From: Sphingomonadales bacterium
GTDB taxonomy: Bacteria; Pseudomonadota; Alphaproteobacteria; Sphingomonadales; Sphingomonadaceae
Assembly: GCA_025360285.1 (NCBI GenBank)
Contig: JANYCM010000127.1
Location: 1-7,511 of the forward strand
Reading direction: 5' to 3'
DNA: 7,511 nucleotides
A model generated the notes under the pieces. That model made no database searches and was not told where the DNA came from. It saw only the letters and a program-made list of their open reading frames with translations. A program made the translations under genes and the position numbers. Below are positions 1-6,897 of this stretch, one piece after another; the stretch's first letter is position 1; every line of letters starts with the position of its first letter.

Positions 1-1294
1 GGCGGCGGATGGCGTCCTTCACCCGGTCGACGAAATAGAAATAGCCGTCGGCATCGCGGCGAAAGGCATCACCGGTGTGGAACCAGCCGTTGCGCCAGGC
101 GGCGGCGGTGGCTTCCGGGTTCTTGTGATAGCCGCTGTTCATCGCCCAGGGCCTATCGGTGCGGACCAGCATTTCGCCGACGGCACCGAGGGGAACTTCG
201 CAATCATTGCCGTCCACCAGCCGCACTTCGACGCCGGGGCGGACCTGGCCGCAGGTGCCGGGGCGAACCGGGTTGGCCTGGGAGACAATGGGGGAGGAAA
301 TCTCCGTCATGTTGAAGATGGTGTAGACATCGATGCCGAAACGGGCGTGGAAGGGCGCGGCGGCGTCGGTCAACGGCACCATGAAGGCGGTGCGGATGCC
401 GTGGTCTCGGTCGCGGGGTGACTCCGGTGCCTTCATCAGGAAGGTCGCCATGACGCCGAGCAGGAACATCGCCGTGCAATCGGTCAAGCGGACGAAATCC
501 CAGAAGCGATCGGTCGAAAAACTTTCCATCAGCGCGATCGAACCGCCGCGCGCCAGCATGACAAAGGGGATGCCGCTGCCGCCGATATGGTAGATGGGCA
601 TGTTGACGAGGAAGCGATCGGCGCCTGTGACCATCGGCCAGCTGTCCGGCCCGGCATTGGTGTAAAGGTGGCAATAGGAGGACAGCACGCCCTTTGAGGG
701 GCCGGTGGTGCCCGATGTATAGATGATCGACTGGTTGTCCCAGGGCTCGATGGGGTGGGCGAGCGGGGCGAGATCGGCCTCGGTGCCGGTGATGGCGTTG
801 AAGACCAGCGTGGTGAAGCGGGCCGGCGCAGTGCCTTCGCCGACCAGGGCAATGGTGGTGACCCCGGCGGCATCGATATCGACGAGGCGATCGACCAGGC
901 CGGCATGGGCGATCAGCAGCGTGGCATCGGAATTTTTGAGGACATGTTCCAGAATGCTGCCGCGATAAGCGGTGTTGAACGACACGAAGACGGCGCCGAG
1001 ATAATTGATGGCAAAGAACGCCAGCAGGCCTTCGCGGCCACCGGGCAGCCAGACCGCGACATGATCGCCCTGTCTGACGCCCAGGCCCTGAAGGCCGGCG
1101 GCAACGGCGACGACGCGGCGGCGCAATTCGGCATAGCTCCAGGCATCGCCATTTTCGAAGACGACATAGGGCTTTTCGGGCTGTCGTTCAGCCCAGTCGT
1201 CAATCAGATAACGCAACACACAGGCGCGGCGGCCGGGGATGCGGGGATCACCATGCCCAACGTCGTCTTGCCCGTTCATGGCGCTGTCCGGCAT
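1..1294 (-). CDS. Acyl-CoA synthetase / AMP-dependent CoA ligase, CaiC-like, 3' end cut by window edge
   Basis: Predicted to activate a carboxylic acid with ATP to an acyl-adenylate and then form the CoA thioester in the cytoplasm. The 431 residues present contain the ANL-superfamily signatures in order: the phosphate-binding loop YTSGTTGPSKG at about 192-202, the YHIGG aromatic motif at 235-239, the adenylate motif NMTE at 328-331, HTGD at 406-409 and the hinge DRVKD at 423-427. The NMTE form of the adenylate motif and the spacing resemble crotonobetaine/carnitine-CoA ligase (CaiC) relatives more than long-chain FadD, but the substrate is not determined. Family members are about 510-520 residues, so roughly the last 85, including the catalytic lysine, lie outside the window. 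The ATG at 1294 follows a G-rich stretch (GGGGA, 4 bases upstream); an in-frame ATG at 1279 is an alternative. The gene lies downstream of the TetR gene and has its own promoter with palindromes, suggesting induction by its substrate or product. Confidence 0.92.
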   Translation of the reverse strand, partial: MPDSAMNGQDDVGHGDPRIPGRRACVLRYLIDDWAERQPEKPYVVFENGDAWSYAELRRRVVAVAAGLQGLGVRQGDHVAVWLPGGREGLLAFFAINYLGAVFVSFNTAYRGSILEHVLKNSDATLLIAHAGLVDRLVDIDAAGVTTIALVGEGTAPARFTTLVFNAITGTEADLAPLAHPIEPWDNQSIIYTSGTTGPSKGVLSSYCHLYTNAGPDSWPMVTGADRFLVNMPIYHIGGSGIPFVMLARGGSIALMESFSTDRFWDFVRLTDCTAMFLLGVMATFLMKAPESPRDRDHGIRTAFMVPLTDAAAPFHARFGIDVYTIFNMTEISSPIVSQANPVRPGTCGQVRPGVEVRLVDGNDCEVPLGAVGEMLVRTDRPWAMNSGYHKNPEATAAAWRNGWFHTGDAFRRDADGYFYFVDRVKDAIRR

Positions 1295-1383
1295 CGGTCC
1301 CCAACCCTTGCGTAGAATTTTCTACTTGTCGGAGATTAATCTACCGCGCCCTGCGGGCCGCGGCAAGCATCAGGCTGTCGGTA
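1295..1383 (-). promoter_or_regulatory. Promoter and tandem palindromic operators upstream of the CoA ligase
   Basis: Read on the minus strand, a -35 box TTGCCG (1366-1361) is separated by exactly 17 bases from a -10 box TAGATT (1343-1338). The -10 overlaps a perfect 10-bp palindrome AGATTAATCT (1333-1342). A second inverted repeat, GTAGAA-TT-TTCTAC (1312-1325), sits 19 bp closer to the gene, about where transcription would start. Both can be written as GTAGA-N4-TCTMC. This is the position expected for operators of a repressor such as the adjacent TetR protein. The boxes and palindromes are seen directly; promoter activity and the regulator's identity are inferred. Confidence 0.55.
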
Positions 1384-2022
1384 TCAGACCGGCGGCTGGC
1401 GGCGTTTGGCGACGATCTTCATCACCACGATGATGGCATCCATCACCACCTCGGTCGCCGACCAGCGGCCGCCATCATGATACCAATTGGCGATCCAGCT
1501 GAGCACGCCGCTGACCCAGATGGCGGTGCGCGAGGCATCATCGAATTCGAATTCGCCATTGTCCTTGCCGCGCTGGAGCAGCGCCGCCAGCTGGGTATCG
1601 AAGCGGTGGCGCAATTCGCGGATGCGGCGGGCATCGTCGGGATCGAGGCTTTTTTCCTCGCGCTGATAGACGCTGATGTAGCGCTGGTTTTCGATGATGA
1701 TGCGGGCGACGCGGTCAACGACCATCTTCAACTGTTCGGTCGCGGTGCCCGCCACCGACAGCGCTTCATCCAGCGCCGCCAGCGACAGGTCGATGCCGGT
1801 CTGGCAGATTTCCGACAGAAGTTCGGATTTGTTGCGGTAATAGGAATAGATGAACGGCTTGGTGACGTGCAGCTGTTCGGCCACGGCGTCGAGCGTCGTT
1901 GCCTCATAGCCATGGGCGAAGAACAAATGGCTGGCTTCCTCGATGATCCGGCGCCGCTTGTAGGCGGCGACTTCGGTTTTCAACGCGGTCGGCTTGCGCG
2001 CAATTGTCGGGCGATCGGTCAC
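1384..2022 (-). CDS. TetR/AcrR-family transcriptional repressor
   Basis: A 212-residue protein of normal TetR length. The N-terminal DNA-binding domain spans about residues 22-70, with the helix-turn-helix around TLDAVAEQLHVTKPFIYSYY (43-62) and the typical NKSELL continuation. The C-terminal ligand and dimerisation domain contains QREEKSLD (120-127) and SWIANWYHDGGRWSATEVV (175-193), a pattern I associate with KstR2/FadR-type regulators that bind acyl-CoA esters; that makes a CoA thioester a plausible inducer. The start is GTG at 2022, with AAAGG four bases upstream. It lies 51 bases after the dehydrogenase stop, so the two are probably co-transcribed and any repression of the dehydrogenase promoter would also be autoregulation. 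The CoA ligase follows after 89 bases with its own promoter. Family assignment is secure; ligand and targets are inferred. Confidence 0.93.
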   Translation of the reverse strand: MTDRPTIARKPTALKTEVAAYKRRRIIEEASHLFFAHGYEATTLDAVAEQLHVTKPFIYSYYRNKSELLSEICQTGIDLSLAALDEALSVAGTATEQLKMVVDRVARIIIENQRYISVYQREEKSLDPDDARRIRELRHRFDTQLAALLQRGKDNGEFEFDDASRTAIWVSGVLSWIANWYHDGGRWSATEVVMDAIIVVMKIVAKRRQPPV

Positions 2023-2026
2023 GGGG

Positions 2027-2033
2027 CCTTTCC
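2027..2033 (-). promoter_or_regulatory. Ribosome-binding site that supports the GTG start of the TetR gene
   Basis: On the minus strand GGAAAGG (2033-2027) is followed by four bases (CCCC) and the GTG at 2022. No ATG near this point gives a better arrangement, and translation from the GTG keeps the usual short basic leader before the helix-turn-helix. Confidence 0.55.
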
Positions 2034-2042
2034 GTCTGGCGA

Positions 2043-2064
2043 CTGGCCCATGGCATAGGGCCAG
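2043..2064. repeat. Hairpin between dehydrogenase and tetR genes
   Basis: CTGGCCC (2043-2049) and GGGCCAG (2058-2064) form a perfect 7-bp GC-rich inverted repeat with an 8-base loop. It lies in the 51-base gap between the dehydrogenase stop codon and the repressor start. No run of T follows it on the minus strand, so it is not a standard intrinsic terminator; it may partly terminate transcription, protect the upstream message or modulate repressor level. Confidence 0.45.
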
Positions 2065-2073
2065 AACCGCCCG

Positions 2074-3249
2074 TCAGACAAGCGCGGTGCGCAATATGGT
2101 CATCACATCCTCGGCCGTCGTGATCGGCCGGGGGTTGGTGCGGCCCCAGAAATCCTCCAGCGTATAATCGGCGATCAGCGGCAGCTGGTTTTCCGACACG
2201 CCGACTTCGCCCAGCGATCGCGGCATGCCCAGCCCGCGGATCAGCCGGTCGAGCAGCACCGATGCCGGCTGCGCGGCATCACCCAGGCAGGCGCTGATAC
2301 GGACCTGGCGATGCGCATTGACACTGGCATTCCAGGCCTGGACGAAGGGCGACATCACGCAACTGGTATGGCCGTGCGGCACGTCGCAGGTGCCGCCCAG
2401 CACATGGCCGATGGCATGGCTGGCGCCCATCGGCACGCCGGCGATGATCGGGATCATCGATTGCCAGGCACCGACCTGGCATTTCAGCCGCGCCTCGAGG
2501 TCGGCGGGATCGGCCTTCACCCGCGGCAGGCCTTCGGCGAGCAGGCGCAGCGCCGAATCGGCAATGCCATCGGCAAAATCATTGGATTGCAGCGACCCCA
2601 GGCATTCGACGGCATGATCGACGGCGCGCACGCCGGTGGACAGCCACAGCCATTCCGGCGTGTGGACGGTGATGGCGGGATCAAGCACCACACACACCGG
2701 CACCGCCAGCCGGGTTTCATAGCCCTGTTTCAGCTTGATGCGTTCATCGGTGGCGCCCGACAACGGGTTGAATTCGCCGCCTGACAAGGTCGTCGGCACG
2801 CAGATGGTTCGGACATCGGGACCGGCGAACACCGGCGACACGACGGTGCCATCGGCCTCGACATAGGTGCGAAAGGCATCAAAGCCCTCGATCGTCGTGA
2901 TATCGTGCTTCAGGCAGATGGTGATGATCTTGCCGGCATCGGTGACCGATCCGCCGCCGACCGTCACCAGGAGATCAGTGCCCACCGCCCGCGCCGCAGC
3001 GGCGGCGGCCAGCACATCACTGCGCGGCGCATTGGGGCGGATGCCATGATGGGTGGCGGCGTGGCGGCCGCCCAGCGCCGCTTCGATACGGCGGATCTCA
3101 TCGGTTGATTCGGCCAGGAAACGGCTCGACAGGATGAACACCCGCTGGGCCCCCAGCCGTTCCGCCTCCGCCGCCACCGCCTCGGCCGCCGGCACCCCCA
3201 GGGTCACGCGCTCCATGGCGGTCAGCACGACAGTCGACGCTTGCAGCAT
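2074..3249 (-). CDS. Iron-containing-alcohol-dehydrogenase-fold oxidoreductase, maleylacetate-reductase-like
   Basis: A 391-residue cytoplasmic enzyme of the group III (Fe-ADH) superfamily, which reduces or oxidises carbonyl/alcohol pairs with NAD(P)H. The nucleotide-binding signature GGGSVTDAGK is at 98-107 and the PTTLSGGEFNPLS segment at 152-164. Canonical family metal ligands are Asp, His, His, His. Here the three histidines align at H212, H278 (in SHAIGHVLGG) and H292 (in VPHGH), but the aspartate position of the usual DAxxH motif is Arg208 (RAVDH). Maleylacetate reductases, which act without metal, also lack this Asp and share the HVLGG signature, so I favour a maleylacetate-reductase-like enzyme over a classical Fe-dependent alcohol dehydrogenase. 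The ATG at 3249 has a strong GGGGAGAG site (3262-3255) five bases upstream. It is followed by the TetR gene, and its promoter carries a palindrome. The exact substrate is unknown. Confidence 0.88.
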   Translation of the reverse strand: MLQASTVVLTAMERVTLGVPAAEAVAAEAERLGAQRVFILSSRFLAESTDEIRRIEAALGGRHAATHHGIRPNAPRSDVLAAAAAARAVGTDLLVTVGGGSVTDAGKIITICLKHDITTIEGFDAFRTYVEADGTVVSPVFAGPDVRTICVPTTLSGGEFNPLSGATDERIKLKQGYETRLAVPVCVVLDPAITVHTPEWLWLSTGVRAVDHAVECLGSLQSNDFADGIADSALRLLAEGLPRVKADPADLEARLKCQVGAWQSMIPIIAGVPMGASHAIGHVLGGTCDVPHGHTSCVMSPFVQAWNASVNAHRQVRISACLGDAAQPASVLLDRLIRGLGMPRSLGEVGVSENQLPLIADYTLEDFWGRTNPRPITTAEDVMTILRTALV

Positions 3250-3254
3250 ATGAT

Positions 3255-3332
3255 CTCTCCCCAGCGGTTTGGCGCGGCCGGTTCATCCCGGTTTCACCTA
3301 CCTGATGGTAGTATTTTTATCCGCCTGGTCAA
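3255..3332 (-). promoter_or_regulatory. Promoter, palindromic operator and RBS of the dehydrogenase gene
   Basis: On the minus strand, TTGACC (3332-3327) and TACCAT (3310-3305) are spaced by 16 bases and form a plausible sigma-70-type promoter. The inverted repeat CTACC-N4-GGTAG (3298-3311) covers the -10 box completely, a classic repressor position. A GGGGAGAG ribosome-binding site (3262-3255) precedes the ATG at 3249. The half-sites differ from those before the CoA ligase, so one shared regulator is possible but not shown. Confidence 0.5.
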
Positions 3333-3369
3333 ACATTTGATATGATGGCTGGAGGCCGTGCGGCCCTAC

Positions 3370-5328
3370 TCAAATGAATGGCGCCGCCTTCGCCAGATGC
3401 AACAGGCACTTGACCGTTCCCGATTGGGGCGGAATGCGGATCGTACGATCGCCCGGCGCAATAGGGTCAAGCCGCACGCCATTGGCTTCGACAACGCACG
3501 ACGCAATCGCGCCGGGCACGAAGATCAATGTTGGCGACCGGATGGCCGGATCGGCATCATAGAGAAGTTCGAACCGGCCCGCGGCGCTGTCGAAATGCTG
3601 CGACACGATGGCGCCCTGCACCGCCTGGGCGAATGGCCGGCAGAAGCCCGTAAGGGCGCGGCCGCCCGAATCGGGATCGGCAGCATCGGTCACCTGATCG
3701 GCCGACCAGATCGACAGATCCTCCTGGTTCCAGCCATCTCCGATCATCGCGTCGTTGCGGTTGGACACGGTGTAGTTCCACTGGGTTGACGACAGCAGCA
3801 AGCTGTCCAGCGCATTGTACATCAGATCCAGCGCGGTGGCATGGGCGGCCCAGATCGCCGGATCGCGGTCACCGGCCGCCCAGCGGCGATAGGCCTCGGC
3901 CTCATTCATGTCATAGGGGATGCCGCATTCGCCGATCAGCGTCGGCGCGCCGCCGTTCAGCGCCTCGCCGATCGCCCGGATCTGGCCCAGGCCCTTGGTA
4001 TAGCCGGCCTCGATTTCGGCCGGGCCGGCGCGGACTTTGCCCGTCATCACATCGACCGATTGTGCCGGATCAAAGCGTTTGGTGACCAGCGCCGCCAGGT
4101 CGTACCAATGGCTGGCATTGACGGTGCGATCGGGGCAGCCGGGCGGAAAGCCTTCGCCGCGCATGGCGCCGAACGGATCGACTTCGGCAAAGATCAACCA
4201 GTCATCCTTTACCGCGCGGACGGTGTCGGCGACGCGATTGAAGAACGGCACCATGTAATCGCGCTCCATCGACACCGTGCGGTCGCCAACGCGTTCGAAA
4301 TAGTCTGGCCGTACCGCGATCGCCTGGCCGCTACGGTCGATATCCCAGGCGCCATTGGCGCGAAACGGATCATCCCGGCCCGGCAGCCAGATCGGCACGC
4401 CGCCAGGGTTCATGCGCCGGCTGCCGCCGGGCGCCCCGCCAAATTTGAGCAGCGGCACCTCGCGCGGCATGCCGGCGGCAACCGCCAGCCCGTCGAGCGG
4501 TGACCAGGCCTGGCCGAACAGCCTGGTCAGCGGCGCGTCCAGCGCATGGCCGATATAGCCGGTGCCGGGTTCGTTGAGCGTATCAAAGCCGATGACCATG
4601 TCGATGTCGGCGACGCGTTCGGCGACAGCGCGCATCGCGCCGCGATAATGGTCTTGCAGCCAGTGCTGGATATTGACGCCATCGACCAGGGCGCCGGGGG
4701 CGAAATCGGCACCGGCGAAGAACAACGTCCACATGATGCCATTGGCCGGCATCCGGTAATTGCCGCCCCAGCTCATCACCGGATAGGCGGCCTGACGACC
4801 GCCGGCACGCTGATCATATTTCGCCTGCATCACAAGCGCCGCATCGGCGGCATCGAATGTGGTGAAATCCAAACCCGCCGCCTCGAACGTCCAGCCCGGT
4901 GCGCCGTCACCGCCCGACATCCGGCTCCAGACGTCCTGGTGGAAATCGATGAAGACATGCAGGCCATGGGCACCGGCGCGGCGACAGACCTGGGCATAAT
5001 AATCAAGATAGGCTTCATCATAGCGGCCCGGCGCTTCATGTTCGACGGCCTCCCATGTCGTCAGCAGGCGCAGGCAATTGAAGCCCCAATGCGCGATCCG
5101 GGCGAGATGACCATCGATCTCATCAAGCGGCGCCGGCCGGCCGATGAAGCTGACCATGCGGTGATCGGCAAAATCACTGGGCAGATAGCTGTGCCCATCG
5201 GGCGTGAAAGGCACCTTGCAGTCGCCGCCAAAATTGACGCCGCGCAGGATGATGTGGCGGCCGGCGCGATCGCGAAAACGCGTGCCATCGATAGTGATCG
5301 CATTGCCTGGCGGCCTGCCGATAGTCAT
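3370..5328 (-). CDS. Glycoside hydrolase family 5, GH5_12-like (glucosylceramidase / steryl-glucosidase type)
   Basis: A 652-residue retaining beta-glycosidase with a (beta/alpha)8 catalytic domain followed by a small C-terminal beta domain (about 566-652). Numbered from the ATG at 5328, the acid/base Glu253 is in TLNEPGTGYIG and the nucleophile Glu467 is in LIGECGIPYD. DFHQDVWSRMSGGDGAPGW (128-146) and the NEP..GYIG form are, in my recollection, hallmarks of the fungal EGCrP1/EGCrP2-type GH5_12 enzymes that cleave glucosylceramide or steryl glucosides, rather than of cellulases. No signal peptide is visible, so the enzyme is probably cytoplasmic, which also argues against a secreted cellulase. 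The reading frame is open up to an ATG at 5385, but I chose 5328 because AAGGGA (5342-5337) is 8 bases upstream and the stop of a short upstream ORF overlaps it as ATGA; ATG 5334 is another choice. It is followed after 120 bases by the dehydrogenase, which has its own promoter. The GH5 assignment is sure; subfamily and lipid substrate are inferred. Confidence 0.88.
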   Translation of the reverse strand: MTIGRPPGNAITIDGTRFRDRAGRHIILRGVNFGGDCKVPFTPDGHSYLPSDFADHRMVSFIGRPAPLDEIDGHLARIAHWGFNCLRLLTTWEAVEHEAPGRYDEAYLDYYAQVCRRAGAHGLHVFIDFHQDVWSRMSGGDGAPGWTFEAAGLDFTTFDAADAALVMQAKYDQRAGGRQAAYPVMSWGGNYRMPANGIMWTLFFAGADFAPGALVDGVNIQHWLQDHYRGAMRAVAERVADIDMVIGFDTLNEPGTGYIGHALDAPLTRLFGQAWSPLDGLAVAAGMPREVPLLKFGGAPGGSRRMNPGGVPIWLPGRDDPFRANGAWDIDRSGQAIAVRPDYFERVGDRTVSMERDYMVPFFNRVADTVRAVKDDWLIFAEVDPFGAMRGEGFPPGCPDRTVNASHWYDLAALVTKRFDPAQSVDVMTGKVRAGPAEIEAGYTKGLGQIRAIGEALNGGAPTLIGECGIPYDMNEAEAYRRWAAGDRDPAIWAAHATALDLMYNALDSLLLSSTQWNYTVSNRNDAMIGDGWNQEDLSIWSADQVTDAADPDSGGRALTGFCRPFAQAVQGAIVSQHFDSAAGRFELLYDADPAIRSPTLIFVPGAIASCVVEANGVRLDPIAPGDRTIRIPPQSGTVKCLLHLAKAAPFI

Positions 5329-5474
5329 CCCCATTGTCCCTTGTGCAGCAAACCCGTCATCAGCATCAGCGCTGCCGCCGCCCATAGCGGGCCGTACCAG
5401 GCATGAATACAGGCTGCCAGCATCAAACTGTCGCTGCGATCGATGCCGGATTTCGGCGCCCGGCGGGCACGCAT
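5325..5474 (-). CDS. Possible small one-helix membrane protein overlapping the GH5 start
   Basis: An open frame ends in TGA at 5327-5325, overlapping the preferred GH5 start codon as ATGA, an arrangement typical of translational coupling. From the ATG at 5474 it encodes 49 residues: a basic N-terminus (MRARRAPKSGIDR) followed by one hydrophobic segment around LMLAACIHAWYGPLWAAAAL and a short polar end. The frame stays open further upstream (GTG 5534, ATG 5585), so the true start is uncertain, and the upstream ribosome-binding site (GGGG just before 5474) is weak. It resembles nothing I can name. It could be a real leader peptide or membrane partner of the hydrolase, or an accidental open frame in GC-rich DNA. 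Confidence 0.33.
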   Translation of the reverse strand: MRARRAPKSGIDRSDSLMLAACIHAWYGPLWAAAALMLMTGLLHKGQWG

Positions 5475-5515
5475 TGCCCCGGCCCGCCAGCGCGCTTGCG
5501 GGATTTTCGCATGGC

Positions 5516-5545
5516 TTGTGAATCGGCTTGCCACACCTTTATCTT
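5516..5545 (+). promoter_or_regulatory. Tentative promoter for the channel operon
   Basis: TTGTGA (5516-5521) and TATCTT (5540-5545) are separated by 18 bases and end 20 bases before the ATG at 5566. That would give a very short leader, which fits the absence of a recognisable Shine-Dalgarno sequence before that ATG. The boxes are weak matches. The rest of the 5475-5565 gap shows nothing else I can support. Confidence 0.28.
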
Positions 5546-5565
5546 CCCTTAAGCTCACTGCCATT

Positions 5566-6897
5566 ATGAACATATCAGCGACCAATCAGGATGCATCCGA
5601 AGCATCGCCGGTGTCCGCGTCGGCCGCTGCCAGTGGCAGCCGCGACTTCATCGGGTTCATCGTGCTGGGCATCATCGTGCTGGCGTTGCCGTCTGTCCTG
5701 CTGGCCAATGGCAGTGCCAGCCCGCTGCTGCGCAACCTGCGGGTCTGGCTGCTGCCGCTGCTGATTATCCTGTTTTACATCATCGGCCGGCGCCAGAATC
5801 GCCAGGCGCGCGCCGAATCGCGGCAACGCTTTGCCGATAATCTGTATTTCCTCGGCTTCATCTTCACGATGTGCTCGCTGATCGCCACCTTTCTGCCGGC
5901 GGCCTGGGCCGAGACGCTGGAAATCAATCCGCGCGACATTTATGCGGCCTTTGGCACCGCATTGATGTCGACCGCGCTGGGCCTGATCCTGCGGGTATTG
6001 GTGATGCAGACGGCGCCATCCGCCGAAGAATCAGCGTTGCAGGTGGAGGAAGACCTGACCAGCCTGACCGCGCGGCTGGCCGGGGAAGCCCGCGCCATCG
6101 GCGATACACTCGCCGCCGCCCGCGCCGGGCTGGCAGCGCAGAATGAAGCCACCGTCAAATCGGTGCTCGATGGCATTGCACCGCGGCTTGCCACCCTGGT
6201 TTCCGCCTTTGGCCAGGCGACGCAGGATGCGACGGCGCTGCTGGCGACCCAGGCCGAAGATACGCGCCGCCAGGCCGACAAGCTGCGCAAGAAAGTCGAG
6301 GCCCAGACGACCGACATTACCGAAGCGGCCCGTGTGCTTGCCGACGCGCGGCAGCAGGTGAACGGTGCGCTTGTTGGCCTTGCCGGTCCGGTTGCCGATC
6401 TGTCGCGGCAGTTGGGGGACGCCGGGGTAGCCGCCAGCGAAACCGCCAGCCAGTTGCGCGGCGATGTTGCCGGCCTGACCGAGGCGCTGAGCCGTGCCAG
6501 CACCAGCGGCCAGCAAATGGCGACGACGCTGGGCAATTTTGAAACACGCAGCGAAGCGCAGCAGGGCCGGGTCGATGCAGCAATCGGCAAATTGGAACAG
6601 GTGGTCGAAAGCGGTACCGGGCGCATCGACAATAGCATCACCGGTGCCGCCGACCGCGTCGCCGCCGCAATGGCCGGGCTGGAACGCCGCGCCGCCGCGG
6701 CCAGCGGCGACGCCCAGACTTTTCAGGTCGCCATCGACGATGCCATGACAGCCTTTGCCAAGGCCGTTGATCGCTTTGCCGCCGAACTTGATCAGGTCCG
6801 CGCCGAAGCGGCACCGGCAACCACCGCAACCGAACCGCGCGTCAATCCCTGGGCACCCGCAGCCTATGCGCCGCCGGCCGATCAGCCGCCGCCATGA
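5566..6897 (+). CDS. MotA/TolQ/ExbB-like membrane channel subunit with long cytoplasmic coiled-coil tail
   Basis: A 443-residue protein with four predicted membrane helices: about 28-47, 58-74, 91-111 (NLYFLGFIFTMCSLIATFL) and 126-147 (AAFGTALMSTALGLILRVLV). The last two resemble the paired pore helices of ExbB/TolQ/MotA, including the TAL-TALGL pattern with small and hydroxyl residues. With both termini inside, residues about 150-420 form a long Ala/Gln/Glu/Arg-rich, glycine-interrupted, probably coiled-coil cytoplasmic tail, ending in a proline-rich stretch (428-443). No HAMP or chemoreceptor signalling hairpin is seen. The likely role is an ion-conducting stator whose tail transmits motion or a signal into the cell, as in ZorA. 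It overlaps by ATGA the next gene, whose product has an ExbD/MotB-like helix, which strongly supports a two-component channel. The frame is open upstream to an ATG at 5443, but that 41-residue extension is arginine-rich and unlike a family N-terminus, so I prefer the ATG at 5566, although it has no clear ribosome-binding site. Homology is inferred from pattern, not from alignment. Confidence 0.75.
   Translation: MNISATNQDASEASPVSASAAASGSRDFIGFIVLGIIVLALPSVLLANGSASPLLRNLRVWLLPLLIILFYIIGRRQNRQARAESRQRFADNLYFLGFIFTMCSLIATFLPAAWAETLEINPRDIYAAFGTALMSTALGLILRVLVMQTAPSAEESALQVEEDLTSLTARLAGEARAIGDTLAAARAGLAAQNEATVKSVLDGIAPRLATLVSAFGQATQDATALLATQAEDTRRQADKLRKKVEAQTTDITEAARVLADARQQVNGALVGLAGPVADLSRQLGDAGVAASETASQLRGDVAGLTEALSRASTSGQQMATTLGNFETRSEAQQGRVDAAIGKLEQVVESGTGRIDNSITGAADRVAAAMAGLERRAAAASGDAQTFQVAIDDAMTAFAKAVDRFAAELDQVRAEAAPATTATEPRVNPWAPAAYAPPADQPPP

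Noticed and set aside
77..1315. Open frames on both strands across the left end, e.g. plus 755-1315 and minus 529-906.
   Set aside because: They are off-frame reflections of the acyl-CoA synthetase, whose own frame is open from 1294 to the window edge and carries all ANL motifs.
1312..1325. GTAGAATTTTCTAC as a KstR-type operator (TAGAAC-N2-GTTCTA).
   Set aside because: The half-site spacing differs by two bases from the KstR consensus as I remember it, so the resemblance is not enough for an assignment.
1477..2058. Plus-strand open frame of 193 codons opposite the TetR gene.
   Set aside because: The minus-strand frame gives a textbook TetR helix-turn-helix; the antisense product has no recognisable domain.
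3354..3365. GGCCG-TG-CGGCC inverted repeat just after the GH5 stop, as a terminator.
   Set aside because: The stem is only five base pairs with a two-base loop and no T-tract follows on the minus strand, so I cannot support a terminator.
3841..5406. Long plus-strand open frames (220 and 286 codons) opposite the GH5 gene.
   Set aside because: They lie antisense to a gene with clear catalytic motifs, have low-complexity Ala/Arg/Gly/Ile composition and no family signature; they are typical of GC-rich DNA.
5443..5565. N-terminal extension of the channel subunit from an ATG at 5443.
   Set aside because: The 41 added residues are arginine-rich and unlike a family N-terminus, and they would cover the likely divergent promoter region.
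5940..6641. Minus-strand open frame of 233 codons opposite the channel subunit gene.
   Set aside because: Its Ser/Ala/Arg-rich composition mirrors the antisense of the Ala-rich coiled coil; the plus frame has membrane helices and operon overlap.
5566..6897. Methyl-accepting chemotaxis protein as the identity of the helix-plus-coiled-coil protein.
   Set aside because: There is no HAMP domain, no conserved signalling hairpin and no periplasmic sensor loop between two helices; four helices with an ExbB-like pair fit a channel subunit better.
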